A stretch of DNA of 44,886 nt from the NCBI GenBank assembly GCA_035574235.1, contig DATLZA010000185.1, forward strand, positions 1 to 44,886. The letters are read 5' to 3'. The stretch is from Planctomycetota bacterium (lineage in GTDB: Bacteria; Planctomycetota; MHYJ01; JACPRB01). This document shows positions 16,007 through 25,208 of this stretch, piece after piece. The notes below the pieces were generated by a model, which saw nothing but the letters and a program-made list of their open reading frames with translations, ran no database searches and was not told the DNA's origin. A program made the translations under genes and the position numbers. Numbering within the stretch: position 1 is the stretch's first letter; every line of letters starts with the position of its first letter.

Positions 16007-16858
16007 ATGAAGCTTTTGCGCCTGGGCGAGGCCGGCCGGGAGAAGCCCGCGGTGCTTCTGGCCGACGGCCGCGTGGCGGACGCTTCCGCGGTGGTGCGCG
16101 ATTACGACGGGGCGTTTTTCGAGCAGGGCGGACTCGACCGCCTGCGGGACGTCGTCCGGCGGGGCGATCTTCCGACGATCGACGCGGCGGGAAAGCGCGT
16201 GGGCGCGCCCATCGCCCGCCCGTGGAAGGTGATCGGAATCGGGCTCAACTACGTGGATCATGCCAGGGAGTCCGGCCAGCCGATTCCGTCGGAGCCCGTG
16301 GTCTTCATGAAGGCCTCGAACGCCGTCGTCGGACCGTACGACGATGTTCTGCTTCCCCGGGGCTCGACCAAGGTGGACTGGGAAGTCGAGCTCGGGGTCG
16401 TGATCGGCCGGACCGCGCGCTACCTGCCGGACGAGGCCTCGGCGGCGGCGTGCATCGCCGGATACTGCGTTTCAAACGACGTCTCCGAGCGGGCCTTCCA
16501 GCTGGAGCGCGGAGGACTGTGGGACAAGGGCAAGTCGTGCGAGACGTTCAATCCCCTCGGGCCGTGGCTGGTCACCGCCGACGAGGTCGCCGATCCCCAG
16601 AATCTGGGGCTGTGGCTGGACGTCAACGGCGAGCGCCGCCAGACGGGCCATACGCGCCACATGATTTTCGGCGTCAAGCATCTGGTGTGGTATCTGAGCC
16701 AGTTCATGGTGCTGGAGCCGGGGGACGTGATTACGACCGGCACCCCGCCCGGCGTCGGCCTCGGAATGAAGCCGCCGCGCTTCCTCAAGGCGGGAGACGT
16801 GATGGAGCTCGGGATCGACGGTCTGGGGCGTCAGCGCCAGGTGTGCCGTCCGGCATAG
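16007..16858 (+). CDS. Fumarylacetoacetate hydrolase (FAH) family protein
   Basis: A 283-residue FAH-superfamily enzyme. Members hydrolyse or decarboxylate 2,4-diketo acids using a bound divalent metal. The metal-binding '[12 protein letters not shown]' (E126, E128) and 'SNDVSER' (D158) are intact, with '[10 protein letters not shown]' (77-86), '[17 protein letters not shown]' (174-190) and '[13 protein letters not shown]'. These features best match the branch that includes 2,4-diketo-3-deoxy-L-fuconate (and related sugar acid) hydrolases. It is the first gene of the run into the molybdenum hydroxylase genes (20 bases before the CoxS-like gene), and it neighbours the glucarate operon. Its substrate may be a hydroxylated ring or diketo-acid product. 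Confidence 0.88.
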   Translation: MKLLRLGEAGREKPAVLLADGRVADASAVVRDYDGAFFEQGGLDRLRDVVRRGDLPTIDAAGKRVGAPIARPWKVIGIGLNYVDHARESGQPIPSEPVVFMKASNAVVGPYDDVLLPRGSTKVDWEVELGVVIGRTARYLPDEASAAACIAGYCVSNDVSERAFQLERGGLWDKGKSCETFNPLGPWLVTADEVADPQNLGLWLDVNGERRQTGHTRHMIFGVKHLVWYLSQFMVLEPGDVITTGTPPGVGLGMKPPRFLKAGDVMELGIDGLGRQRQVCRPA

Positions 16859-16878
16859 CGTCGGGAAGGAGAGGCCCC

Positions 16879-17352
<474 letters not shown>

Positions 17353-17355
17353 GCC

Positions 17356-19770
17356 GTGCCGCCCTCTCGAAGGAGATCCGCCCGCGCGCCGAAGGCCGCT
17401 TCGACGGGCTACGTGGGCCGGCCCGTCAAGAGGGTCGAGGATCCGCGCCTTCTCAAGGGACAGGCCACCTACGTGGACGACCTGCGCCTGCCCGGTCTTC
17501 TCCACGCGGTCTTTCTCCGCAGTCCGCACGCGCACGCGCGGATCGCCGCGATCCGGACGGAAGGGGCCCGCGGGATCCCCGGCGTTGTGGCGGTCTTGAC
17601 GGGGGCGGACCTCAATCCCTCCTGCGGCCTTCTGCCGTGCGCGGCGCCCATGCAGGGACAGAAATCGCCGCGTCACACGGTCCTGGCGGGAGATCGCGTC
17701 TATTTCGTGGGCCATCCGGTGGCGGTGGTCGTGGCGCGCGACCGCGCGGCGGCCCGGGACGCGCTCGACCGGATCGAGGTCGATTACGAGCCTCTTCCGG
17801 TCGTCGTGGACCCCGAGCGGGCCCTGGAGGAGAGCTCTCCGCCGACCCATCCGGAGCTCGGGACGAACGTGGCCTACCGCTGGTCGGTCGAAGGAGGCGA
17901 CGTGGATGCCGCCTTCCGGCGGGCGGACCGGATCCTGCGCGTGCGGATGGTCCACCCGCGGCTGACGCCGATGGCGATGGAGCCTCGGGGCTGCGCGGCG
18001 CTGTGGAATCCGGCCGATGGGTCGTTGACGCTGTGGACGTCCACCCAGGTTCCGCACCTGGTGCGGATGCTGCTGCCGGGGCTCGTCGGCGTTCCCGAGA
18101 ACCGCCTTCGGGTCGTCGCGCCGGAGGTCGGCGGCGGCTTCGGCTCGAAGCTTAATCTTTATCCGGAAGAAGTCGTGGTGAGCCGCCTGGCCATGCGTCT
18201 CGGAGCGCCGGTCAAGTGGATCGAGTCGCGGCGGGAAAACGCGGCGGCCACGATCCACGGCCGCGACCAGATCGGCGACTACGAGGTGGCGTTCAAGGAC
18301 GACGGCACGGTCCTGGCCATCCGGTCGCGCACGATCGCCGATCTGGGCGCGTATCTTCAGCTTCTGACGCCGGCGATTCCGACGATGACGGGACTGATGC
18401 TCCCGGGCTGCTACAAGCTCAAGGCGGTTCGGATGGACGTGATCGGCGTCCACACCCACAAGATGGCCACGGATGCGTACCGCGGGGCGGGCCGGCCGGA
18501 GGCCACGTACGTCATCGAGCGGGTCATGGATCTGGTGGCGCGCGAGCTGGGAATGGATCCGGTGGAGATCCGTCGGAAAAACTTCGCGAAGGCGTCGGAA
18601 TTCCCCTTCAAGACCGCGTCGGGTCTTACGTACGACAGCGGGAACTACGAAGGGGCGCTTCGGAAGGCGCAGGAGATCGCGCCCTGGGAGGACCTGGTGC
18701 AGCGGCGGGCGGAGGCGCGCCGCCGGGGACGTCTCTATGGGATCGGCGTTTCGACGTACGTCGAGATCTGCGCTCTGGGGCCCTCGAAGATGATGTCTTC
18801 GGGCGGGTGGGAATGGGGTTCGGTGCGGATCGACATTTCGGGCAAAGTCACGGTGATCACGGGGGCGACGCCGCACGGACAGGGGCAGGAGACGAGCTTC
18901 GCGCAGCTGGCGGCGGACCGTCTGGGGGTGCCCATGGAAGACATCGTCGTCCTGCGGGGCGACACCGCCGTGGCTCCCTACGGGCGGGACACGTACGGCA
19001 GCCGCGCGACCGTCATCGGCGGCACGGCGATCCTCATGTCCATCGACAAGATCGTCGCCAAGGCCAGGGTGCTGGCGGCGCATCTCCTCGAGGTTCCGCC
19101 CTCCAGGGTCGTTTTCGAGAAGGGGGCGTTCTTCGTTCGGGGAAAGCCGCGGGAGGCGCTGGGCTGGAAGAAGCTGGCGCAGGCGGCCTATCTGGCCAAG
19201 AAACTCCCCCCGGGGCTGGAGCCCGGGCTGGAGGCTTCGAGCTTCTTCGAACCCCCGAACTGCACCTATCCCTTCGGCACGCACATCGCGGCGGTGGAGG
19301 TGGATCGCGAGACCGGGGCGGTGAGGATCGACCGATATGTGGCCGTGGACGACTGCGGGCCGCAGATCAATCCCCTTCTCGTCGAAGGTCAGGTGCAGGG
19401 AGGAATCGCGCAGTCGATCGGGCAGGCGCTGTTCGAGCGCACCGTGTACGGGGAGGACGGGCAGCTTCTGACCGGGGAATTCACGGACTATCCGATTCCC
19501 CGCGCCTCGGACATTCCCGAGTACGCGATGGGCAGCACCGTGACTCCTTCGCCCTCGAATCCCCTGGGGATCAAGGGAGTGGGGGAGGCGGGGACGATCG
19601 GGGCGACGCCGGCGGTGGCCAACGCGGTTCTCGACGCCTTGGAGCCGCTGGGAGTTCGGCATCTGGACCTTCCGCTGACGCCCGAGAAGATCTGGCGCGC
19701 GATCCACGACCCGGAGTCCCGGCCGGCGGTGTCGGTGGAGCGCGTAGGGCGGAAAGGAGGCCGGAGATGA
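17356..19770 (+). CDS. Molybdenum hydroxylase large subunit, form-II CoxL-like
   Basis: An 804-residue molybdopterin-cytosine-dinucleotide subunit of the xanthine oxidase family. The cofactor-binding 'GGGFGSKLNL' (259-268), 'GQGQETSFAQ' and the catalytic Glu in 'GVGEAGTIG' (E744) are present. The active-site loop is AYRGAGR (374-380), the form II signature, not the AYxCSFR loop of true CO dehydrogenase. The enzyme therefore probably hydroxylates an aromatic, heterocyclic or aldehyde substrate. The GTG start follows directly on the small-subunit gene; the stop overlaps the FAD-subunit start (ATGA). The arrangement S-L-M differs from the classical coxMSL order. Confidence 0.92.
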   Translation: MPPSRRRSARAPKAASTGYVGRPVKRVEDPRLLKGQATYVDDLRLPGLLHAVFLRSPHAHARIAAIRTEGARGIPGVVAVLTGADLNPSCGLLPCAAPMQGQKSPRHTVLAGDRVYFVGHPVAVVVARDRAAARDALDRIEVDYEPLPVVVDPERALEESSPPTHPELGTNVAYRWSVEGGDVDAAFRRADRILRVRMVHPRLTPMAMEPRGCAALWNPADGSLTLWTSTQVPHLVRMLLPGLVGVPENRLRVVAPEVGGGFGSKLNLYPEEVVVSRLAMRLGAPVKWIESRRENAAATIHGRDQIGDYEVAFKDDGTVLAIRSRTIADLGAYLQLLTPAIPTMTGLMLPGCYKLKAVRMDVIGVHTHKMATDAYRGAGRPEATYVIERVMDLVARELGMDPVEIRRKNFAKASEFPFKTASGLTYDSGNYEGALRKAQEIAPWEDLVQRRAEARRRGRLYGIGVSTYVEICALGPSKMMSSGGWEWGSVRIDISGKVTVITGATPHGQGQETSFAQLAADRLGVPMEDIVVLRGDTAVAPYGRDTYGSRATVIGGTAILMSIDKIVAKARVLAAHLLEVPPSRVVFEKGAFFVRGKPREALGWKKLAQAAYLAKKLPPGLEPGLEASSFFEPPNCTYPFGTHIAAVEVDRETGAVRIDRYVAVDDCGPQINPLLVEGQVQGGIAQSIGQALFERTVYGEDGQLLTGEFTDYPIPRASDIPEYAMGSTVTPSPSNPLGIKGVGEAGTIGATPAVANAVLDALEPLGVRHLDLPLTPEKIWRAIHDPESRPAVSVERVGRKGGRR

Positions 19771-20594
19771 TCCCGGCGCCGTTCGAGTATGTCCGGGCGC
19801 GGGATCTGGGCGAGGCGCTCGAGGCGCTGGCGCGGTACGGAGAGGACGCGCGCGTTCTGGCCGGGGGCCACAGTCTGCTTCCGGCCATGAAGCTGCGGCT
19901 CGCGCAGCCGAAGGCGCTCGTGGACATCGGCCGCGTCGCGGAGCTTCAGGGAATCCGGGAGGAGGACGGGCGGATCCGGATCGGCGCGCTGACCACTCAC
20001 GCGGAGATCGAGTCGTCGGCGCTTCTTTCGCGGAGCTGTCCGCTTCTTCCGGAGGTGGCCGGCCGGATCGGCGATCTCCAGGTGCGCAACCGCGGCACGA
20101 TCGGAGGGAGCCTGGCGCACGCGGATCCGGCGGCGGACTGGCCGGCGGCGGTCCTGGCGCTCGAGGCGGAGATCGTGCTCGCGGGCCGGGAGGGCGTCCG
20201 CGCGGTGCGGGCGGAGGAGTTCTTCGTGGATCTCTTTCAGACGGCGCTTCGGCCCGGCGAGATTCTGACGGAGGTCCGGGTGCCCGTGACGGGGCCGGCG
20301 GCGGCGTACGAGAAGTTCGCGCAGAAGGCGAGCGGGTTCGCGCTCTGCGGCGTGGCCGCGGTCGCGGCGGACGGCGCGTTCCGGGTGGCGGTGACGGGCG
20401 TGGCGGCCCGGGCCTATCGGGCGCGGGGGCTGGAGGAGGCGCTCCGGCGGGGAGCGTCGCCGGCGGAGGCGGCGGAGCGGGCGGCCGAAGGGGTGGAGCC
20501 GCTCGGAGACCTTCACGCTTCGTCCGAGTACCGGGCGCACCTGGCGCGCGTCCTGGCGCGGCGCGCGCTGGAACGGGCGCGGGCGCGGCGATGA
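19767..20594 (+). CDS. FAD-binding medium subunit of the molybdenum hydroxylase (CoxM-like)
   Basis: A 275-residue FAD subunit. The family FAD motifs are clear: 'AGGHSLLPAMKLR' (32-44) and 'TIGGSLAHADPAADWPA' (about 112-128). It receives electrons from the iron-sulfur subunit and passes them to the electron acceptor. ATGA overlaps at both ends (with the large subunit and with the CoxG-like gene) show one translationally coupled operon. Confidence 0.93.
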   Translation: MIPAPFEYVRARDLGEALEALARYGEDARVLAGGHSLLPAMKLRLAQPKALVDIGRVAELQGIREEDGRIRIGALTTHAEIESSALLSRSCPLLPEVAGRIGDLQVRNRGTIGGSLAHADPAADWPAAVLALEAEIVLAGREGVRAVRAEEFFVDLFQTALRPGEILTEVRVPVTGPAAAYEKFAQKASGFALCGVAAVAADGAFRVAVTGVAARAYRARGLEEALRRGASPAEAAERAAEGVEPLGDLHASSEYRAHLARVLARRALERARARR

Positions 20595-21025
20595 AGCTTT
20601 CGTGGGAGCAGGATTTCGGGGCGCCGCCCGAGCGGGTCTTTGCGGCGCTTCTCGACGCCGGAACGCTCAGGTCCGCGATCGAAGGCTGCGAGAAGCTCGA
20701 GCGCTCGGCCGAGAACCGCTACGACGTGGTGCTTAAGCTCGGGCTGGCGGGCCTCAAGGGGACGTATTCGGGGAAAGTGGAGGTCCGGGACGCTCGTCCG
20801 CCGGAGGAGCTGACGATCGCGTTCGATGGGAAGGGGCCCGGGGGCTTCGTTCGCGGAAGCGCGCGGGCGCGCCTCGCCGCGCTTGCGCCGGGGACGCGCC
20901 TTTCGGCGGAAGGGGAAGCGACGGTGGGCGGCGTGCTGGCCGCGGTGGGGTCGCGTCTGATCGAGGCGGCGGCCCGGAAGGTCGTGGGAGATTTCTTCCG
21001 GCGGCTGGCGGAGAGGGTGAAGTAG
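20591..21025 (+). CDS. CoxG-like SRPBCC domain protein
   Basis: A 144-residue START/SRPBCC-fold protein of the CoxG family. Features are the N-terminal 'F.APPERVFAALLDAGTLRSAIEGC' pattern, 'YDVVLKLGLAGLKGTYSG' and a C-terminal amphipathic helix 'AARKVVGDFFRRLAERV'. CoxG proteins help recruit molybdenum hydroxylases to the membrane and, in some cases, handle quinone for electron transfer. Its presence suggests the form-II enzyme here also feeds a respiratory chain. The start overlaps the stop of the FAD subunit gene. Confidence 0.9.
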   Translation: MKLSWEQDFGAPPERVFAALLDAGTLRSAIEGCEKLERSAENRYDVVLKLGLAGLKGTYSGKVEVRDARPPEELTIAFDGKGPGGFVRGSARARLAALAPGTRLSAEGEATVGGVLAAVGSRLIEAAARKVVGDFFRRLAERVK

Positions 21026-21026
21026 C

Positions 21027-21605
21027 GTGGGCGACCGTTCGCGCGGGCACGCCGAGAAGCACGTCGACGCGGCGGGCCGGTGGCTGGGCGGGGTCCGGGG
21101 ACCGGTGGTCGATCTCGGCTGCGGGGAAGGTCTTTTCGCGCCGGCGGCCGCGGAGTACGTGGGCCTGGATCGCGATCCCGCCTGCGCACGGCATGTTCGG
21201 GGGAGGGGGCGCCGGGCGATCGTGGCGGAGCTGTCGGCCGTGCCCCTGCGCGACGGGTCCTGCGGGGGAGTCCTGTGCGTCAACGCCCTGCACCTGCCGG
21301 AGAATCCTCGCCGGGTTCTCGAAGAGATCGATCGCATTCTGCGGCCCGGGGGGCGGGCGTACGTCAAGAACGACTGGTACAAGTCGCCGCACGGCCGGGG
21401 GACGGCGTTTCGCCGGGAGCTTTCGCGCTGGGCGCATCGGACGGCCTACCTCTGGCACCGGCTGGCGTCGCCGGGAACCTTCGTCGTTCGCCGCACGGAG
21501 CGCGGGAGGGCCGTATGCCCTCATTGCTTTGCGCGGTTCTTCCGCGAACGCCGGTACCGGGTCCGTCGGGAAAGCCGGTACGTGTTTCTGCTGGAAAAGG
21601 GATGA
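21027..21605 (+). CDS. Class I SAM-dependent methyltransferase
   Basis: A 192-residue methyltransferase with motif I 'VVDLGCGEG' (about 27-35), an acidic ribose-binding 'VGLDRD' (about 44-49) and 'LHLPENPRRVLEEIDRILRPGGRAYV', as in the UbiE/Methyltransf_11 group. A short 'CPHCF' pair near the C-terminus (about 163-167) is unusual for the family. The GTG start is one base after the CoxG stop, so it belongs to the same operon. A role in a quinone or in the substrate of the hydroxylase is possible but not shown. Confidence 0.85.
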   Translation: MGDRSRGHAEKHVDAAGRWLGGVRGPVVDLGCGEGLFAPAAAEYVGLDRDPACARHVRGRGRRAIVAELSAVPLRDGSCGGVLCVNALHLPENPRRVLEEIDRILRPGGRAYVKNDWYKSPHGRGTAFRRELSRWAHRTAYLWHRLASPGTFVVRRTERGRAVCPHCFARFFRERRYRVRRESRYVFLLEKG

Positions 21606-21630
21606 GAAGGGCGGGCTCCCCGTCCCGGAC

Positions 21631-21645
21631 CCTCCCCGCGGGAGG
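21631..21645. terminator. GC hairpin between convergent genes
   Basis: CCTCCC (21631-21636) pairs with GGGAGG (21640-21645) around CGC. It lies in the 48-base gap between the ends of the methyltransferase and TPR-like genes, where a bidirectional terminator is expected, but no T tract follows on either strand. Confidence 0.4.
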
Positions 21646-21653
21646 AGATCCCG

Positions 21654-22355
21654 TCAGTCCGCTCCCAGGAAGCCGGGCGGGCTCCATGCCCGCGTGGCCC
21701 ACCCGGGGACCGGAATGGACGAGAAGCCCGGAGTCAGAAAGCGCTCCGTGATCAGACGGAGCTTCTCGCGTTCGGTGCCTTCGCGGAGGATCTGGACGAA
21801 ACGGGCGCGCTCCCGCTCCTCGAGCTCGACGGACTGCCGGAGCGCCGTGGCCATGAGATCGTAGTCCATTCTACGGAAGGCTTCGACCGTTTCGCGCGGC
21901 AGCCACTCGCCCCGGTATTCGAGGAGCCCCAGAGTCCGCAGGTATTGGTCCCGGGTGAGCCACACCCCTTTGTAGAGATGATATCCCAGGGCGCGCCGGG
22001 CGCCTTCATGGTCCGGGTCGATTTCGAGGACCCTGCGCAGGAGGATCTGGGCCCGGCTCTCGAGACCCTGCTGGCGGGCCCACAGCGCCAGGTCGTACCA
22101 GGCGCCGGGACCCTGCGCGTCGCGATCCTGAAGGCGGCGTTCGTATTCTTCCACGAGCGCCCTGGGGCGGCGGATTTCGGCCACTTCGCGGCGGTCGAGG
22201 GTGATCGATCCCGCGGGGACTTCGACGACGACCGTGCCGTCCTTCTCGTGCGCGATGCCTTCGATGACGGACCCGTTGCGGAGGACGATCTCGTCGGCGC
22301 CGGCGGGAAGGGCGGCGGCCGGGAGGGCCGCAAGGAGGACGAGGAATCGGGACAT
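21654..22355 (-). CDS. Exported TPR-like protein of unknown function
   Basis: A 233-residue protein with a clear signal peptide (MSRFLVLLAALPAAALPAGA, cleavage near residue 20). It opens with an SH3-like or LSM-like stretch 'EIVLRNGSVIEGIAHEKDG' that ends in a 'VAEIR' strand. A TPR-type helical part follows ('GAWYDLALWARQQGLESRAQILLRRVLEIDPDHEGARRALG' region, about 85-125), then 'YKGVWLTRDQYLRTLGL..YRGEWLP', a repeat pattern I know from planctomycete exported proteins. No catalytic residues are obvious. It is probably a periplasmic scaffold. The start at 22355 is chosen for the signal peptide and a nearby GAGG site. It lies 93 bases downstream of the SNF2 gene. Confidence 0.75.
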   Translation of the reverse strand: MSRFLVLLAALPAAALPAGADEIVLRNGSVIEGIAHEKDGTVVVEVPAGSITLDRREVAEIRRPRALVEEYERRLQDRDAQGPGAWYDLALWARQQGLESRAQILLRRVLEIDPDHEGARRALGYHLYKGVWLTRDQYLRTLGLLEYRGEWLPRETVEAFRRMDYDLMATALRQSVELEERERARFVQILREGTEREKLRLITERFLTPGFSSIPVPGWATRAWSPPGFLGAD

Positions 22356-22448
22356 ACGAACCTCGAGGACGTGCAGACGCTCCACCCCTTAGATCCGCGA
22401 GAGGTCGGGGCGTCACCCGGCATCGAAGCGTTCCGTTCGGAGGCCGCC

Positions 22449-25007
22449 TCAGACGACCGCGGCGGCCTCTCCCACGGCCACGGATTCCGTCTCGCCGAGC
22501 GAGCCCGTCAGGAGCTCGATGAGTTCGTCGCGCTCGAACCGACGGAAGGTGCCCGCGTCCACCTCGACCACGGAGTTCATGAGTTCGGCCTTTCGGGCGA
22601 TCATGCGGTCGATCTTTTCCTCAAGGGTGCCGCGCGTGACGAGCTTGAAGACCTGGACGCCGCGCCGCTGTCCCCAGCGATGGACGCGGTCGGTGGCCTG
22701 ATCCTCCCGCGCCGCGTTCCACCAGCGGTCGTAGTGGATGACGACGCTGGCGCTCGTCAGGTCGATCCCGACGCCGCCGGCCATGAGGCTGCAGACGAAG
22801 ACCCGGCAGTCGTCCCGCTCGTTGAAGGCGCGGATCGCCTCCGCCCGTTCGCGGGAGTCGCCGCGGATCTCGGCGAAGCCCACGCGACGGGCCCGCAGGT
22901 GCTCCTCGATGAGGTCCATCATCCGGAGATACTGGGTGAAGACCACGACCTTCTGGCCGCCGGCCAGGGCTTCCTCGAGAAGCTCGCAGAAGACGTCGAA
23001 TTTCCCGGAGCTCAGGTCGCGCGCCCGGGGGCCGTCCACGACCAGGGCCGGATGATCGCAGATCCGCTTGAGCTTCGAGAGGACGGCGAAGACGCTCACG
23101 TAGTCGATCTTCTTCGTCCGGTCCCGCAGGTCCTCGGCCAGCTTTTCGCCGTCGCGGGCCACGAGCGCCCGGTACAGGGCGGCCTGATGGGGCGACAGCT
23201 CGCACATGCGGACATCCTCGACCTTCGGCGGCAGATCCTGGAGGACTTCGCTTTTCACGCGGCGGAGCTTGAACGGCGCGATCATGCGCTTGAGCTCCTC
23301 CATCGCGGCGGGGTCATGGTGCCGCACGATCGGAATCTCGAAGCGTTCCCGGAAGCGTTCGGCGCTGCCCAGGTAGCCCGGGAGAATGAAGTCGAAGATG
23401 GACCGCAGCTCGTCCAGACGGTTCTCGATGGGAGTGCCGGTGAGGGCCAGGCGCGTCTGGGCGGTGAGCTGCTTGGCGCAGCGCGCGTAGAGGGTGGAGG
23501 AGGTCTTGATGTACTGAGCTTCGTCGAGGACCACGCACTCCCAGTCGATCGACGCCAGCGTTTCGACGTCGCGCGCCAGGACCGTGTAGGTGGTGACCAC
23601 GGCGCGGAGGCCCGGCAGGCGGAGCGCCTCGGGTTTGCGCTCGGGGCCGTAATAGCGGTAGGGCCGCAGTCCGGGGGCGAAGCGGCGGATCTTCTCGATC
23701 CACGAGTCGAGCACGCTGGTGGGCGCCACGATGAGCGAAGGGCGACGGGCGCCCTCCTCGTAGAGGGACAGCAGGAAGGCCATCGTCTGGTGGGTCTTGC
23801 CGAGCCCCATGTCGTCGGCGAGCACGCCGTGAAGGCCCGCCCGGCGCAGATACCGCATCCAGTCGTAGCCGGTTTTCTGATAGCTGCGAAGCTCCGTCAG
23901 GAGTCCCTTCGGCGGAGGGTCGCTCACGTGCGGATCGAAGTCCGGGAGATCCCCTTCCAGGGGGAGGGAGGGGCGGCGGACCAGGAACTCCGCGCGCTTC
24001 ATGCGGGAGGGGCCCGTCCAGGCGCGGTCGGGTTCCGCGGGGATCCACGTGTTTCCCTTGCGGATGTATTTCTTGCGGCCCTGAACCGCCAGGATCTCGC
24101 TCATGGCCAGCGTGAGGTCGCCCGCGCGGTAGACGGGATCCAGCTCCAGCCAGTCGCCGGGTCCAGCGGTGACCCGGAGCGCGGAAAGCGCGGGACGCTC
24201 GGCGACCTTGGTTTCGCGGACCGCGGGAGAAGGTTTGAACGCCGGGCTCTTGAGAAGGGTGCGGAATTCCCCCTGGATGAAGCGGGGGATGTCGTCCTCC
24301 TCGATGAGGCGCTCGCCTTTGAAATAGGCCTTGAGGTCGCGCGGGGCGGTCCCGAGCGCATGATAGGTCGCGCCGTCGAACATCCAGCGCGCCCCTTCGG
24401 GGGGAACCGCAACGCCGTCGCCCCACACCGGGCGGAGCACCAGGCGTCCTTTGTCGTCGTATTCGGCGCGCAGTTCGGGCTCCAGGGGCTTGCGGGACAC
24501 GCGGACGCCCTTGAGGCGCTCGGACCGGACGATTCCTTTAGGGAGATTCCAGAGGACGGCGGGCGCCTCGTCCACCGGAACGACCAGGTGCGCCCGGCGG
24601 CCGTTCGGACCGGAGAGGCGCAGCTCCAGCGATCCGTCGGGCCCGAGGTCCGCCTCGCCCGAGACCCCCGAAAGGAACTCGGCGGCGAACTCTTCCGCGC
24701 TCTTCCAGCCGGGCGAGGCGAGCAGGCGGTCCACGAGCCCCAGGCGTTTGGGCTTGCGCACGGGGACGCGCTTGCGCACCCAGGCGGCGAGCGTGGCCGT
24801 CACGTGGGGGCACGGAACCTGCGGGCAGGCGCTGCAGGAGGCCTCCTCGAGGTCCGCGGCGACCGTTACGCGCGCGTCCCGGAGGCGCGCGGTCAGCGCC
24901 GTGGGGGTCCGGCGGATCTCGCGCACGTCGGACACGGGAGCCGCATCGGCGCCGGGCAGGTCGGACAGAGAAATAGTATCGAGCGTGCGGTCGGCGATCA
25001 GGGGCAT
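22449..25007 (-). CDS. SNF2-family DEAD/DEAH helicase with SWIM-like zinc finger
   Basis: An 852-residue ATP-dependent DNA translocase of the SNF2 (HepA/RapA-like) superfamily. Near the N-terminus, C58, C61, C66 and H68 form a SWIM-type CxxC..CxH zinc finger. A long insert (about 85-365) precedes the motor. The motor has Walker A 'DDMGLGKT' (398-405), 'DEAQ' (495-498), 'LTGTPIENRLDELRSIFDFI' and the C-terminal lobe ending 'RWWNAAREDQATDRVHRWGQ', 'GTLEEKIDRMI'. It may remodel nucleoprotein complexes or recycle RNA polymerase. I start at the ATG at 25007 (AGAGGGA upstream); the open frame further upstream is not homologous. Confidence 0.9.
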   Translation of the reverse strand: MPLIADRTLDTISLSDLPGADAAPVSDVREIRRTPTALTARLRDARVTVAADLEEASCSACPQVPCPHVTATLAAWVRKRVPVRKPKRLGLVDRLLASPGWKSAEEFAAEFLSGVSGEADLGPDGSLELRLSGPNGRRAHLVVPVDEAPAVLWNLPKGIVRSERLKGVRVSRKPLEPELRAEYDDKGRLVLRPVWGDGVAVPPEGARWMFDGATYHALGTAPRDLKAYFKGERLIEEDDIPRFIQGEFRTLLKSPAFKPSPAVRETKVAERPALSALRVTAGPGDWLELDPVYRAGDLTLAMSEILAVQGRKKYIRKGNTWIPAEPDRAWTGPSRMKRAEFLVRRPSLPLEGDLPDFDPHVSDPPPKGLLTELRSYQKTGYDWMRYLRRAGLHGVLADDMGLGKTHQTMAFLLSLYEEGARRPSLIVAPTSVLDSWIEKIRRFAPGLRPYRYYGPERKPEALRLPGLRAVVTTYTVLARDVETLASIDWECVVLDEAQYIKTSSTLYARCAKQLTAQTRLALTGTPIENRLDELRSIFDFILPGYLGSAERFRERFEIPIVRHHDPAAMEELKRMIAPFKLRRVKSEVLQDLPPKVEDVRMCELSPHQAALYRALVARDGEKLAEDLRDRTKKIDYVSVFAVLSKLKRICDHPALVVDGPRARDLSSGKFDVFCELLEEALAGGQKVVVFTQYLRMMDLIEEHLRARRVGFAEIRGDSRERAEAIRAFNERDDCRVFVCSLMAGGVGIDLTSASVVIHYDRWWNAAREDQATDRVHRWGQRRGVQVFKLVTRGTLEEKIDRMIARKAELMNSVVEVDAGTFRRFERDELIELLTGSLGETESVAVGEAAAVV

Positions 25008-25037
25008 GTTCCCTCTCTCCTCATAACCGTCGGGGGA

Positions 25038-25065
25038 ATCGAGTCTCGATTCGTTCCCCGGAACG
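25038..25065. promoter_or_regulatory. Two adjacent palindromes upstream of the SNF2 gene
   Basis: ATCGAG-T-CTCGAT (25038-25050) and CGTTCC-CC-GGAACG (25052-25065) lie one base apart, about 31 bases upstream of the SNF2 start codon and between it and the divergent C45 gene. Both arms are perfect over 6 bp. They could be binding sites of a dimeric regulator or form tandem hairpins in the leader. Confidence 0.4.
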
Positions 25066-25155
25066 ATCTTGTTTCCGGCGAAAGTTATATCGGCCATCGG
25101 GGGCGCGGCCTTCGGCGGGATCGGCGTTGGAATGTTGCGGAACGCTCGAATCCGC

Positions 25156-25184
25156 TTGCCTGCGGCGGGCCCGGTCTCTAAAGT
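25156..25184 (+). promoter_or_regulatory. Promoter of the C45 hydrolase gene
   Basis: TTGCCT (25156-25161) and TAAAGT (25179-25184) are 17 bases apart, placing the start of transcription near 25191 and leaving room for the GGAGG ribosome site before the ATG at 25209. Confidence 0.5.
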
Positions 25185-25208
25185 CGAGATACGGTCGGAG
25201 GTTTTCGC

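Noticed and set aside
17356-19770. True aerobic CO dehydrogenase large subunit
   Set aside because: The active-site loop is AYRGAGR, not the AYxCSFR loop required for the Mo-Cu site of genuine CO dehydrogenase.
21945-25181. 1078-codon plus-strand open frame opposite the SNF2 gene
   Set aside because: A shadow of the SNF2 and TPR-like genes on the other strand; no motif, and the SNF2 motor motifs are complete on the minus strand.
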